Below are positions 23,101 to 31,800 of a stretch of 64,000 nt of DNA, one piece after another. The first letter of the stretch is position 1. Each line of letters opens with the position of its first letter. Origin of the DNA: Elephas maximus indicus (lineage: Eukaryota; Chordata; Mammalia; Proboscidea; Elephantidae). The notes under the pieces were generated by a model. It was given only the letters and a program-made list of their open reading frames with translations. It had not been told where the DNA came from and did not search any database. The translations under genes were made by a program, and so were the position numbers. The stretch covers positions 106,636,823 through 106,700,822 of the forward strand of contig NC_064822.1 in NCBI RefSeq assembly GCF_024166365.1. The letters are read 5' to 3'.

Positions 23101-26100
23101 GGCCGTTATGACATGGAATCGACTCAAGGACACATGATAATAACAATGGAGGGTTCAGAAGAAGGACAATAAGCAAAATAAGTAAATAACAGACATGCTA
23201 TATTAGATGCTGATTAGTCTTGGAAGAAGTGGGGCCAGAATGCTCATTACAGGCAAGGATGGCGAGACTGCATCTTACATACTTTGGACATGTTGTCGGG
23301 AAGGATCAGTCCCTGGAGAAGGACATCATGCTTGGCAGAGTACAAGGTCAGCAGAAAAGAGGAAGACCCTCAACGAGGTGGATTGACACAGTGGCTGCAA
23401 CAATGAGCTCAAGCATAACAACGATTGTAAGGATGGAGCAGGACCGGGCAGTGTTTCGTTCTGTTGTGCATAGGGTTGCTATGAGTTGGAACCGACTGGA
23501 TGGCACCTAACAACAACAACAATAAGGAAAAAAAAACAAGCAGGAAAGGAGACAGGGAGTGGGGTGTAGGTGGAGATTACAATTTTAAATAGGTGGTCAG
23601 GGAAAGGCTTACTGATGAGGTGACTTGAGTAAGGACCTAAAGGAGATGAGAGAGAGCCACGCAGACACCTAGGGAGGAACATTACGGGCAGAAGGAATAG
23701 CAAATTTAAGGTAGGGCCTTCAGTAACATTGAAAAGCATGCTAAAGGCACAGCATGGAGGCCACTTGACTGGAGTGGAGGGAGCAAGGGGGAGAGTATAA
23801 TGTGGGCCTTGTACACTAAGGTATGGGCTTTTAAGCGAGTAAGGCTTTCACACAGGTAAAGACTTTTACATGCTTAAGGATTTTACACTGAATGGGATGG
23901 AAAGCTTTTGGAGGGTTTTAAGCAGAGGAGGGATCTGACATATTTTAAAGCAGTGCTTCTCAGATTTTGTTGTGCCTAAGAATCTCTTGTTAAAATGCAG
24001 ATTCTGATTCAGTAGCTCTGGGAAGGGGCCTCAGATTCCAAAGACCACACTTTTAAAGCAGAAATTGATTTTAAAGGATCCCTCTGACTACGCTGTGGAG
24101 AACAGGGTGTGGGAAGGTGGGGACAGTGTAGAAGCAGATTGCACCTGGCACAAGGGTACAGCTGCATCCACCCAAAGGTGGACTGGGTCTGGCCCAGTGA
24201 GAAAGTGGTAGGATTCTGGACATAATTTGAAGACAGAACTGGAAAGATTTGATGTGGGGTGGAGTCAAGGATGACACCAAGGTTTTGGGTCTGAGTAACA
24301 AGGGAGGGGGCAGTGGTGGTTTAGAGTAAGTCCAGCCTCTGTACCTTCACACATGGCACTACCTTTACCTGGAATACCAACTGCACCTCTGTTTGCCCTT
24401 TCAAAGGACTATTAAGTAGGGGGAAACCCTACTTAATAGGTAGCTTAGCGGTTAAGTGGGTTAAGTGCTATGCTACGGGCTGCTAACCAAAAGGTCGGCA
24501 GTTTGAACCTACCAGGTGCTCCTTGGAAATTCTATGGGGCAGTTCTGCTCTCTCCTATAGGGTTGCTACGAGTTGGAATCAACCCGACACAAGGGATTAA
24601 GTAGGGGAGTAATTGACTATCAAGGAATGGAGCGATGCCAGTTTAGACAGAGCTTTCTTCTGCTGGGATTTGACCTTGGTTCTTTTTGAATTGCTATCTT
24701 ATGTCAAGCCACGCCAGGGCCAAATTAAGGCCTTTATGTAATTAAAATATATATATATTAAGCCTCAAAATAGGTATAAAAAAAATATTAAGGAAGTCCA
24801 ATTAAGTCATTTTGCCTTATGATAATAACTCTTTTCTGTTTGTCCATTCTTAATACATAAAATTTTTTGCAAGATCTTTCGTTTTGGCATTCCAGTTCAT
24901 TAGTGCCTTAGTTTTTCCTTTGGGTAAATGCAGACCCATGCCTACCTGAGGGAGGCCTGACAGATGTGTGAAAGACTCAAAGCTAGGTGAGCAACCAATA
25001 AGCTGATAAACAGAAACAGATTTTAATTGATTGGAGAAATGGGCCAAATGAGTAAGATGTAAATTTAACAGATTACTTGCTCTGCTCGTGGGTCCAGGAA
25101 AGCAACCACTCACTAACAGAGAATGGGGAAGCCACGGCTCAGCAGCAGCATGTATAAGGGACTTACAAGGGAACTCCTAAAAAATATCCTTGCTACTGAC
25201 AAGGATACACCCCAAAATAGCAACACGAGGCATGGAATTTTGGGTGATTCGTATTTTCTTCTATATGTGTTCCTTTATCTTCCAGATTTTTTACAACAAT
25301 CAAGAACTACATTTGTAATCAGAAAAATTTTAAAACCTGCTATTATTTTAGGCGCCATTAACTATGGTAGAAACTAGACACAGGCAGATTTCTCCCTAAC
25401 AGAAGGAATAACTTCCTAATAGGCAGGGCGAAACTAGACAAATAAACACAAAACCCACTGCCATCGAGTCGGACTCATAGCAACCCTATAGGACAGAGTA
25501 GAACTACCCCATAGGGTTTCCAAGGATGTAAATCTTTATGGAAGGAGAGTGCCACATCTTTCTCCTGTGGAGTGGCTGGTGGGTTCGAACAGTCGACCTT
25601 TTGGTAAGTAGCCCAGTGCTTAACCACTGCGCAACTAGGGCTCCTTCCTTCATCTCCAAGGACTACATTTGTAATCAGAAAAACTAAAAAACTTGCTATT
25701 ATTTTAGGTGCCATTAGTACAAATATGGTAGAAACTAGAGAGAGACAGATTTCTTCCCAACAGAAGGGATAACTTCCTAACTAGGCAAAGCCTTCATGGG
25801 ATATTGGAGAGAGAATTCTAGCACAAAATGGGTAGCTGAACTAGCTGACCCTCAGGGCCCCTCTCAGCCTTAATTTTGGGATTTTTATAAATTGAAAGTG
25901 TTCCATCAGAACCGTCTTCAAAATAAAATTTTCAAACTGTTGAAATCCCAGTAAAATCCGTACTTTAGGTAATAGTATTGTACCAATGCCAATTTCTTAG
26001 TTTTGACAAATGTACCATGGTCATGTAAGATGTTATTAGTATTGGAGGAAAGTGACTAAAAGGTACAGGGAACTCTATATTATTTTTGCAACTTTTCTGT

Positions 26101-29100
26101 AAATCTAAAATTACCCAAAAATAAAATATTTATTAAAGAAAAAAATCAAATTTTCAAACTTCATGCCATACAAGAGTTTTTCTCAGACTAAAGGTGTCCC
26201 GAGAACGCATGAGCTAGAGTCTTCAGGCTCCAAGTATCAGTATAATAATCTGCGTTTGTGATTTACTTCCACTCCAGGAGTCTGATGTAGACAGGGCTGG
26301 TATTATCATTATATACAGGCCAGAAAACTGAGGCAGCTCAGAAAGCTGAATCAACCAGCTCAGGTTCACTTAGTGGTCAGCTCAGCCAGGTTTCAAACCT
26401 GTCTCCTAATTCCAAGGTTCTTTCTACCATACACTACCAATTAACTCTCCAGTTTCTGGGACCAACCCTACTCCACCCCCAGCTAACATTTTATTTATGT
26501 GTCCACTGGCTTGGTTCTCTCAGTTTTATTATAGACTGAAAAGGGTGTTCACTGTAGCACTGTTTTCAAGAGTGGCCCATACCTAAACGTCCACTGCTAG
26601 GGGAGTCATCAAATAGATTACAGGTCATCTGTTCTAGAAACACTATACAACTGTTAAGAAGAATGTGGTGGATATGCAATTACTGGAACAGGATGTATGG
26701 TTAGGTGAAAAAAAGTAAATTGCCAGATGGTATGGCATAAAGATTACAGTCTAGAAAACCCCACGGGGCAGTTCTACTCTGTCACATGGGGTTGCTATGA
26801 GTTGAAAATTGATTGCATGGCACCCAACAACAACAAAAAATGTGTAATATGATCTCATCCTTGTAAAAATTTTAATTAAAAGTCAAGCTATAAACTCGCA
26901 TGTATAACGTGTCTGTATTTTTTTTTTTATGTGCACAGGGAAAGGTCTGGAAGGCTATTATTCCCTGAGGGGCATTGCTCCATTATCACCTGTTTCTACC
27001 TGTTTCTCTTCTGTCTCAGACTTGGAAAGACTGTAGCACTTTTTTTTTTTTTTAATTTTAGGGAGGAGGCCAGGGCAGTGGACAGCAAGATTTAAGACCC
27101 TACCCAAATCCAACAGCAGATGAACTTCAAGATCTCTTTTGCTCATTCACTCTTTTTTTCCTCATTAACCCAGTTACTAGTTGGCTCCTTTGTGGCCCTC
27201 ATTCCTTATTTGAGCTCAATCTCTTATCACTGAGGTATCAGATCATTTGCCTCCTGAGTCTGCCAACCTACTTATTTGTTCTAGACCTGCTCAACAAAGG
27301 GCAGCTTCCCCCATTCTCCTTTCTGTGGGAACTTGCCCTGGAATTCTGCTCCCTTTCTCCTTCCTTCTCTTTTATGTATACCGGCCAGTGGGGTGGAGTG
27401 AGATGTTGGGAGCAGTGTACCATGACAGAAAGAAAACAAGCTTTGGAGGAAATCAGACCTGGCACAAAATCCTGCCTCTGCCATTATTAACTGCATGACC
27501 TCGGGAAGATTTCTTAACCTCTTGGAAAATGTCTTGGCTTCTGTTTCTGCCTCTGTAAAATGGGAGTAAAACCTGCTTCACAGGGTTGTGGTGAGGATTA
27601 AGTGAGATGAAAAATGTGAAGTGTCTCCCACAAGATGAGGACAACCTAGGAGGTAGCTAGTGTGATTAGGTGGCTTTATCTGGTGGGATGAGCAGAGCCC
27701 ATAATGCAAGACTCCACTCTGCCTACTTCCAGCAGGGTTGGACTTAACCTCTCGCCACAGGAAGCACAGTGCCTAGGGCCACAATACTTTTAGGAGTCTG
27801 TTAAAATATTTTGTTTTAAAACCAGAAGGGAAAAACAAAACATTTAGACCAAGAAAATATTAATATTGTTATATTATTATGTTGTTAGTTGTCGAGTCGA
27901 TTCTGACTCATGGTGATCCTGTGTGTGTAGAGTAGAACTGCTCCATGGGATTTTCAATGGCTGTGACATTTAGGGGGCAGATCACCAGGCCTGTCTTCCC
28001 AGGAACCTCTGGGTAGGTTTCAATCACCAACCTTTCAGCTAGTAATTGAGCATTTAACTGCTTTGCACCACCCAGGGACTCCTTCATATTATTATAGTCT
28101 TCCTTATATTAATGTAGTCAAAAATAAAAATTTTCATTTCTTTTTATGGAGAAAGGAGCCCACAAAGGCAAGAGTGGCCCACAAAAGTCATAACGCTGCC
28201 TGGATTTTCAATACTCCTAAAGGATATCTCCTTTAGGAAATCTTTATGGATTGGCTGGGGGAAAGGGATGTGGGGGGGTGCACAGGTGGCGAGGTAGGGG
28301 AAGAGAAGTACAAGGCAAGGGTGGAAGTCAAGAGCTGACCCTCAGTGATCCCACCCCTCAGAGTACAAGCCCTGCCTTTTTTTTTTTTTATTCCTGTCTC
28401 TCAACTTACACCTGCCTTGAACCCAATGGGTAGGGGACAATATGATATGTCCTGAAATACCATTTCACTCTTTGGGTCAAGAATGTAAATAATTCCCTTT
28501 TGCCCAAGTCCTAATCCCTCTGCCAAAATACCAACTCTTTTCCAGATGGGCAGCCTTGTTCTGGAGGTTCCCCACCGCGTCCTCCAGAACACTCCCCAGA
28601 GTAAGTCCAGCCTCTGTACCTTCTCACATGCTGCTTTTTCTGGAATACCCACCATACCCTTCTCTGCCTGTCCAAACCTTATCTATCCTTCAAGGGTACG
28701 GCTCAATCCCGTTCCCTGTTCATGAAGCCTTTGCTGACCAATCTCCTCACCAGACAAACAGTCTGAATTGTGCATGGTACCAGTCACAGAGGACACTCAC
28801 TATCTTAGACTTCACCTAGGTTGTTACCTCACCTGTTTCCACATCTATAAATCAGGGAATGTCTGTCCTAAAGACAAACATGAACAAAGGTGTATAAACC
28901 AACCATGGTTTTTGATCCCCCTTCACCCTACTTATCACAATGAATACACCAGCCTGGTTATAAAATTAAGGGTGAGCATCCATTCTCAGTGCAATGAAAG
29001 AATCCCTGCCTGAGCATACTTCCAGAGAACAATGGGTTTTTGATGGTGGGTCTGTATCATTAGAGGAGTCGGATTAGAAAGCATGCAGAATCCTTTTCCA

Positions 29101-29578
29101 AGGAAAAGTGGATTTTCTAATAAGCACACAATAACAATAATAACTAATGGAACTGGGTGCTTACTGGATACTAGACACTGTTTTGACACTGAGCTGGGTT
29201 ATCTCCTTTAATCTTCACAAATAGCATCATAAGATAGGTACTATTTTACCCATTTTACAAATGAGGAAAATGGAGCTTAGAGGTTAGATAACTCAAGGTC
29301 ACAAAGTTTTAAGAGGTAGTCAGGAAATGGCCCAGGTCCTAGAAATTCAGCTTCGAACTGCACCAAAGTACACGCACCAGAGTAGCCTCCAGCTTTCTCC
29401 CAGGGCCTTTTCTAGAGGGAGACAGGCAGAGGGAGGTGGGAAGGTCATCCCATCAGGCTGAGGCCTCAGGAAATCTCAGGACTGGGCTGAGAGTGAATGT
29501 GGAACCAGTCTTTTCCATTCCAACTAGGAAAGGCCTTTACCTACCTCCTGGGGAAGACGTGGTTGGGAGGCTAGTCAT
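11005..29578 (-). CDS. SMAGP: SMAGP, small cell adhesion glycoprotein (3 coding exons)
   Basis: The minus-strand exons join as 29578-29545, 11988-11896 and 11183-11005 and give 101 aa, about four more than I recall for human. The order is a short Ser/Thr/Pro-rich extracellular segment (residues 1-41), a transmembrane helix starting VVITVVF (about 43-64), and a cytoplasmic tail with YKNKGSYVTYEP and an acidic C-terminus ending EEYFI. There is no cleavable signal peptide, so it is a type III-like single-pass protein. The family sits at epithelial cell contacts. The N-terminal exon differs from human at several Ser/Pro positions. All introns are GT-AG. The second intron, 17.6 kb, is almost entirely repeats. 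The gene converges on DAZAP2. Confidence 0.95.
11896..11988 (-). CDS. SMAGP: SMAGP coding exon, ectodomain
   Basis: This 93-base exon has a TTTTCCAG acceptor and a GCAG|GTAACA donor. It encodes EELMTTPILQ and the acidic segment running to STALIA, matching the SMAGP ectodomain. Confidence 0.95.
12747..12949 (-). mobile_element. AfroSINE nested in the LTR, antisense
   Basis: The long form of the SINE in reverse, from AAACCCATAGCCATTGAGT to GTGCCACCAGAGCTC. The 16-bp duplication CTTTTGAGATATAAAA is perfect (12731-12746, 12950-12965). Confidence 0.95.
13147..16361 (+). mobile_element. Near full-length RTE/BovB-like LINE (3.2 kb)
   Basis: A perfect 11-bp duplication AAACTGAGAAA (13136-13146, 16362-16372) bounds a 3215-bp element with a 5' UTR of about 355 bases and a CACCTAACAAC tail. 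One reading frame, 13502-16357, spans an AP-type endonuclease (GTWNVRSM, SELKWTG, IDYICGKRWW) and a reverse transcriptase (GFRRGRGTRD, YADDTTLL). It is broken only by TGA at 14288-14290 and TAA at 14942-14944, with no frameshift. Three catalytic sites look altered: the endonuclease SDH position reads THH (codon 14228-14230), a GDWNAK-type motif reads EDWNAK, and the RT motif A Asp is Glu (15284-15286). It is in the SMAGP intron, antisense to the gene, and not active. Confidence 0.96.
16519..16856 (-). mobile_element. tRNA-headed SINE with RTE-like body and tail, antisense
   Basis: Read on the minus strand, it has a tRNA-like head with the B box GTTCAATTC (complement of 16805-16813). A body follows that resembles 13255-13345 of the RTE 5' UTR (CTAAGACAG...TCTACTTC...CAGTCCATGAAA). 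The end resembles the RTE terminus (CAGCATTTCGTTCCATTGTG...GACTCAATGGCAGC). It is a different family from the short AfroSINEs here. Confidence 0.75.
17456..17657 (-). mobile_element. AfroSINE, antisense
   Basis: It runs in reverse from CCCATCAAGTCAATTTCAACTC, through CAGAGTAGAACTGCCCCA, to GTGCCACTAGGGCTCC. Imperfect flanking copies of CAGTTTCCATC suggest the target duplication. Confidence 0.9.
18017..18222 (+). mobile_element. AfroSINE, long form, sense
   Basis: It runs from GGAGCCCTGTTGG, through GTTCGAACCCACCAG (B box) and the extra segment GAAAGATGTGACGATCTGC, to GGCAACAGGTTTACTT. The flanks TTAGCAGGGTTA and TTAGTGGGGTTA look like a diverged duplication. Confidence 0.92.
18625..19365 (-). 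mobile_element. Old LTR-like repeat split by a SINE
   Basis: It starts GCTTCTAAGACGGCTCCCAA and ends ATTAAGTTTTGGGGTAATTTG...AACAGGTAACTAATACAG, an ending typical of old mammalian MaLR/ERVL-type LTRs. A SINE occupies about 18889-19095. The orientation is uncertain. Confidence 0.5.
18889..19095 (-). mobile_element. AfroSINE, diverged, antisense
   Basis: CCAAACCAGTTGCCATCTAATT and TGATTCCAACTCATGGTGATC identify the tail end, and CTCAACCTTTTGTTAGTAGTC the tRNA-like end. Confidence 0.85.
19366..19901. other. SMAGP intron, unassigned AT-rich sequence
   Basis: There is no exon and no repeat that I can name. A short inverted run, AATTGTAAATTTAATTTGTAAATT, lies near 19580. Confidence 0.4.
19902..20073 (-). 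mobile_element. AfroSINE, antisense
   Basis: It runs from CCAAACCCATTGCCATCGAGT, through GACAGAGCAGAACTGCTCCA, to CACTACGACACCAGGGTTTCC. Confidence 0.93.
20125..20710 (+). mobile_element. AfroSINE interrupted by a Tigger/MER2-like transposon
   Basis: The head and body lie at 20125-20264 (GATCCCCAGGTGGCACAGGC to GAGTAGCTGTA). The SINE end resumes at about 20661-20710 (GGCATTGGAATAGACTCGATGG). The middle is the DNA transposon listed next. Confidence 0.75.
20265..20660 (+). mobile_element. Tigger/MER2-like DNA transposon fragment
   Basis: It begins CGGTAGTCCCCCACCCCATC after a TA, followed by GACACCTGAAACCGCGGATAG and GATAAAGTTTAATTTATAAA. Near the right it has TCATCACGCTACTCAGAAC and AATTTAAAAC, all marks of the Tigger1/MER2 group. 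The right terminal inverted repeat is missing. There is no transposase ORF. Confidence 0.8.
20711..21776. other. SMAGP intron, old MIR/L2-like pieces
   Basis: CTTATCATGTGCCAGAG (about 20735) and GCTTTGTGTCAGGTGCTTTAAT with GTTAAGTGACTTGC (21130-21250) are MIR/L2-like. Nothing else is recognised. Confidence 0.45.
21777..21968 (+). mobile_element. AfroSINE, long form, sense
   Basis: It runs from GGAGCCCTGGTAG, through GGTTCGAACCTACCCAG (B box) and AAAGATTACAGCC, to CAATGGCACCTAACAACAAC. Its 3' tail is the same as the RTE tail. Confidence 0.93.
21969..22907. other. SMAGP intron, unassigned
   Basis: No exon is seen. It contains AT-rich and weak L2/MIR-like sequence (TGTCCTCTGTGCCAGGCTCC near 22825) and otherwise nothing that I can name. 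Confidence 0.4.
22908..23150 (+). mobile_element. AfroSINE, 5'-truncated, containing a nested antisense AfroSINE
   Basis: The outer copy reads GATCTGTTCCCATAAAGATTA, then breaks, then resumes ATGATTACAATCTTGGAAACC to GGAATCGACTCAAGGACAC. The inner antisense copy (22932-23044) is flanked by a 14-bp duplication with one mismatch (22918-22931, 23045-23058). Confidence 0.88.
23217..23523 (+). mobile_element. RTE/BovB-like LINE, 3' fragment
   Basis: It aligns with 16066-16361 of the near-complete copy at high identity. Its ORF end is still open (23220-23510), and the tail is CACCTAACAACAACAACAA. Confidence 0.93.
23524..24409. other. SMAGP intron, unassigned; L2-like at about 24325-24410
   Basis: GTAAGTCCAGCCTCTGTACC with ACCTGGAATACC is L2-like and is closely matched near 28600. 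The GGTGACTTGAGTAAGGACC stretch at 23615 resembles old MIR-like material. No gene is seen. Confidence 0.45.
24423..24595 (+). mobile_element. AfroSINE with an inverted copy of the target at its 5' end
   Basis: The body (CTAACCAAAAGGTCGGCAGTT to GGAATCAACCCGACACAAGGG) is normal. The 12-bp duplication ATTAAGTAGGGG lies at 24411-24422 and 24596-24607. The SINE head is replaced by CCCTACTTAATAG, the reverse complement of the target. Confidence 0.85.
24608..25300. other. SMAGP intron, AT-rich, unassigned
   Basis: A short (AT)n run lies near 24750. No exon or repeat that I can name. Confidence 0.4.
25301..25426 (+). repeat. Direct repeat copy A (about 126 bp)
   Basis: It matches 25657-25787 along its whole length with about a dozen differences. 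It includes CTACATTTGTAATCAGAAAAA, TGCTATTATTTTAGG and TATGGTAGAAACTAGA. Confidence 0.85.
25439..25645 (-). mobile_element. AfroSINE between the two direct repeats, antisense
   Basis: It runs from AAACCCACTGCCATCGAGTC, through TTTCTCCTGTGGAGTGGC, to CACTGCGCAACTAGGGCTCC. Confidence 0.92.
25657..25787 (+). repeat. Direct repeat copy B (about 131 bp)
   Basis: This is the second copy of 25301-25426, 356 bp downstream, with a few small indels (AGTACAAATATGG versus AACTATGG). Confidence 0.85.
25985..26160 (+). mobile_element. Old L1 3'-end fragment
   Basis: TTGACAAATGTACCATGGTCATG, TGCAACTTTTCTGTAAATCTAAAATTA and an A-rich end are typical of the end of old L1M elements. Confidence 0.65.
26735..26836 (+). 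mobile_element. AfroSINE, 3' half only
   Basis: It begins at ATAAAGATTACAGTCTAG and ends CATGGCACCCAACAACAAC. The tRNA-like head is missing, so it is 5'-truncated. Confidence 0.85.
26840..27870. other. SMAGP intron; MIR at about 27440-27625
   Basis: The sense MIR shows as CTGCATGACCTCGGGAAGAT, GTAAAATGGGAGTAAAACC and CACAGGGTTGTGGTGAGGATT. The rest is unassigned. Confidence 0.6.
27881..28085 (-). mobile_element. AfroSINE, antisense
   Basis: It runs from GTTAGTTGTCGAGTCGATTC to TTTGCACCACCCAGGGACTCC, with a 10-bp duplication ATATTATTAT at 27871-27880 and 28086-28095. Confidence 0.92.
28096..29540. other. SMAGP intron; L2 at about 28570-28760, MIR-like at about 29170-29330
   Basis: L2: GTCCAGCCTCTGTACCTTCTC, TTCTGGAATACCC and CATGAAGCCTTTGCTGACC. 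MIR/L2-like: ATTTTACAAATGAGGAAAATGG with CTCAAGGTCACAAAG. No exon is visible. Confidence 0.6.
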
Positions 29579-29616
29579 TGCAGTCAGTGGATGAGGACCC
29601 TGAGAGAAGAGCAGAT
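29545..29616 (-). CDS. SMAGP: SMAGP exon with start codon (coding 29578-29545)
   Basis: The acceptor, a pyrimidine run ending TTCCTGCAG, sits just above 29616. The ATG is at 29578-29576, after 38 bases of 5' UTR. Thirty-four coding bases encode MTSLPTTSSPG plus one base, followed by a GAG|GTAGGT donor. Confidence 0.9.
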
Positions 29617-29989
29617 CTGCAGGAAGAGGGATAAAGACAGGAGTGAGGTGGGTGGATTCCTGGGTCTGGAGAGGCCTGGAAATCCTACGCCAGGTTTTCC
29701 TGAGTCCCTTCCCCATTTTCTCTCCCCTCCCCCCCACAACTCTGAGCTCAGAACCAGGGAGTTGGGAAAAAGAGGGAGTTACCCTAACCTGTCTCTGGTT
29801 TCTCTGAGTATCTCCTCGGGCTCCAGGTACCAAGATCACTCCACAAGAGCAGATCTGAGACCGCCTGTCTTTGAACGTCCTACCCCGAGATCCTTTCACC
29901 AGGCCACCATATTTACCTAAGAGATCTCCCACAGCCTAAGAAAGTTAGACAAAGGTATGCAAATTAGCAGCGGGCTCAGTTTCACCGAA

Positions 29990-31050
29990 CTGCGGTAACA
30001 GGTATCCTGGGCTTCCGCTGCCCGGGGTTTCGGGCGGAGCCATCCACTAGGTGTCAGGAGAGGGCCAGGGAAGGTCAGGACCCACGCTGGGGCTCGGGTT
30101 CCGGAGTAGGAGCAGGTACGTGTCCTGGGAGAGGGGAGCTAGGCAAAGGAGACTGGAGATGAGGGTCCTCAGTCGCCTTTTGGCCTGTTTCAGACACCCA
30201 GTTCTACCGGCTCGGCCCACGCCCCAGTGCCACCTTCATTGTCCTCTGCGCCGTCGGCGCACAGCCTGCACGAGCCCCACTAGCCGACCGCAAGTGGCCG
30301 AACTCCACTTGGCTCCCACCCTGCGCCTCGGGCGCCCTGCGGACCCCAGACGCCTCTACGGACGCCAGAGGTCGCGCCCCGAGGACTGGAAGGGCTCGGT
30401 CCGTGGCTCCGGCCCCGCCCCTCACCCCCGCCTGGAGCCCTGGGGCGTTACCAGCGCAGGGCAGGCTCGCGGCGCTCGGAGGGGAGCCCGGCGCGCTCGG
30501 GGGGCTCCGCGCAGCCGCTGCGGGGGGGCTCCGGCCGAGGACCGAGCTCCAGCTGCTCTCGGTTGCGGTTGCTGCAGTGGCCGCGGTGACTGGGAGTGTG
30601 AGTGCGGCGGCCGGCTCGCCTAGCCTCCCGCCCTCGTAGGTCCCCTCCTTGGCGTGCTCACCTTTCCAGTTGGACGGGCTGCGGGGGAACGGGCCGGCGC
30701 CACTCCGCGCCTGCTTTTGAGCGGGGCGGGGGCGGGATCCGCAGAGACTCGCGGAGGCCGGGAGAGCCGACAGACTGCCGGACCGAGAGACCCGGCTGGA
30801 GGGAGACGCGGAGAGACGCGCAGCGTTAACTACAGAGGCCGGCCCGGGGTGGGGGTGGGGGGACAGACTGACTGGGTGGGACAGGAAAAGAGGAGAGAAA
30901 CCGCCCTCTGCAGGTTCCCTCTGCCCGCCGGGCCGCCTCTGCTCCCGCGGGAGGAAAGGCTGCCTTTCCTTCTTCGATTGTCGCTTACTTTCCATCCGGA
31001 GCCGCTTCCTCCCTCGCCGCAGGCTCCAGAGGGGATGGCATCTGAGCCCT
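29990..31050 (-). promoter_or_regulatory. SMAGP: CpG island, likely SMAGP promoter and non-coding first exon
   Basis: The region is very GC- and CpG-rich, with several GC boxes. On the minus strand AAAG|GTGAGC at 30662/30661 is a strong donor that could end a non-coding first exon and splice to the acceptor above 29616, giving an intron of about 1.05 kb. The position, 1.1-1.5 kb upstream of the SMAGP ATG, fits its promoter. BIN2 has its own promoter far away. The transcription start is not resolved. Confidence 0.75.
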
Positions 31051-31289
31051 GGGCTAGCTAGCTGACATCCGTCCTATTTCCCCGGGATTGACCTTTGAGT
31101 TTTCAGCCAATATGGAAAGTTACATTTACTTGTGTTTGCATATCATTTACGTAAACAGGTCTGTGTCCAGAAGTTTGGGACAGAAGCTAACTTAGTAGGC
31201 ACAGCTCAGGCCGTGAAGCTGGAAGGTGAGGTGGGGAGAGCTTTGCTTCACCCAAATCTTCCTTCTCCGACATTCTTCTGAGGCTGTGT

Positions 31290-31800
31290 ATAACCGAGAG
31301 GTTAAGAACATCTTGGACTTTGGATTTAAACAGTTCCAGCTAAAAAAAAAAAAATTTTTTTTTTTTAAGCTCTGCGGCTTTGTTAGTAACTGTGTGACTT
31401 GGGGCAAATTACACCTCTATTACCTTGTTGAGGACTGAAAGTGGTAATCCTTGTAAAGGGATGTCATAGCTGTGGCCCTAGTACATGGTAGGCACCTCAG
31501 TTGGACTATTAATCAGTAACTTACTTTAGCAACCTCTTGACTCACGTCTTTGTGGTAGGAGATATGCCCACTGAGGAACTCAGTGACTAAGAGAATGTAA
31601 TAATGCTGTAACACAGGTTCTGGGATCCACTCTACTGTGTGACCTTGGACAAGTTACTTCTATTTTAGTTCTCTTATCTGGTGCAATACCTGTCTCATAG
31701 GGTTACTGTGGAGATGGAGTGAGTTAATACATCTAAAGCACGAGAACCTTACTCAGCACAAAGTGCTCAATAAATGCTAGCTATTGTTACCCTGACTTCC
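31290..31800 (+). repeat. Two MIR copies upstream of SMAGP
   Basis: One shows TTAGTAACTGTGTGACTTGGGG (about 31300-31500). The other shows ACTGTGTGACCTTGGACAAG with CTCATAGGGTTACTGTGGAG and AAGTGCTCAATAAATGCTAG (about 31615-31790). Confidence 0.75.

Noticed and set aside
30051-30623. 190-codon plus-strand frame in the CpG island
   Set aside because: Arg/Pro/Ala-rich chance frame in very GC-rich DNA, with no recognisable domain and the opposite strand from SMAGP.
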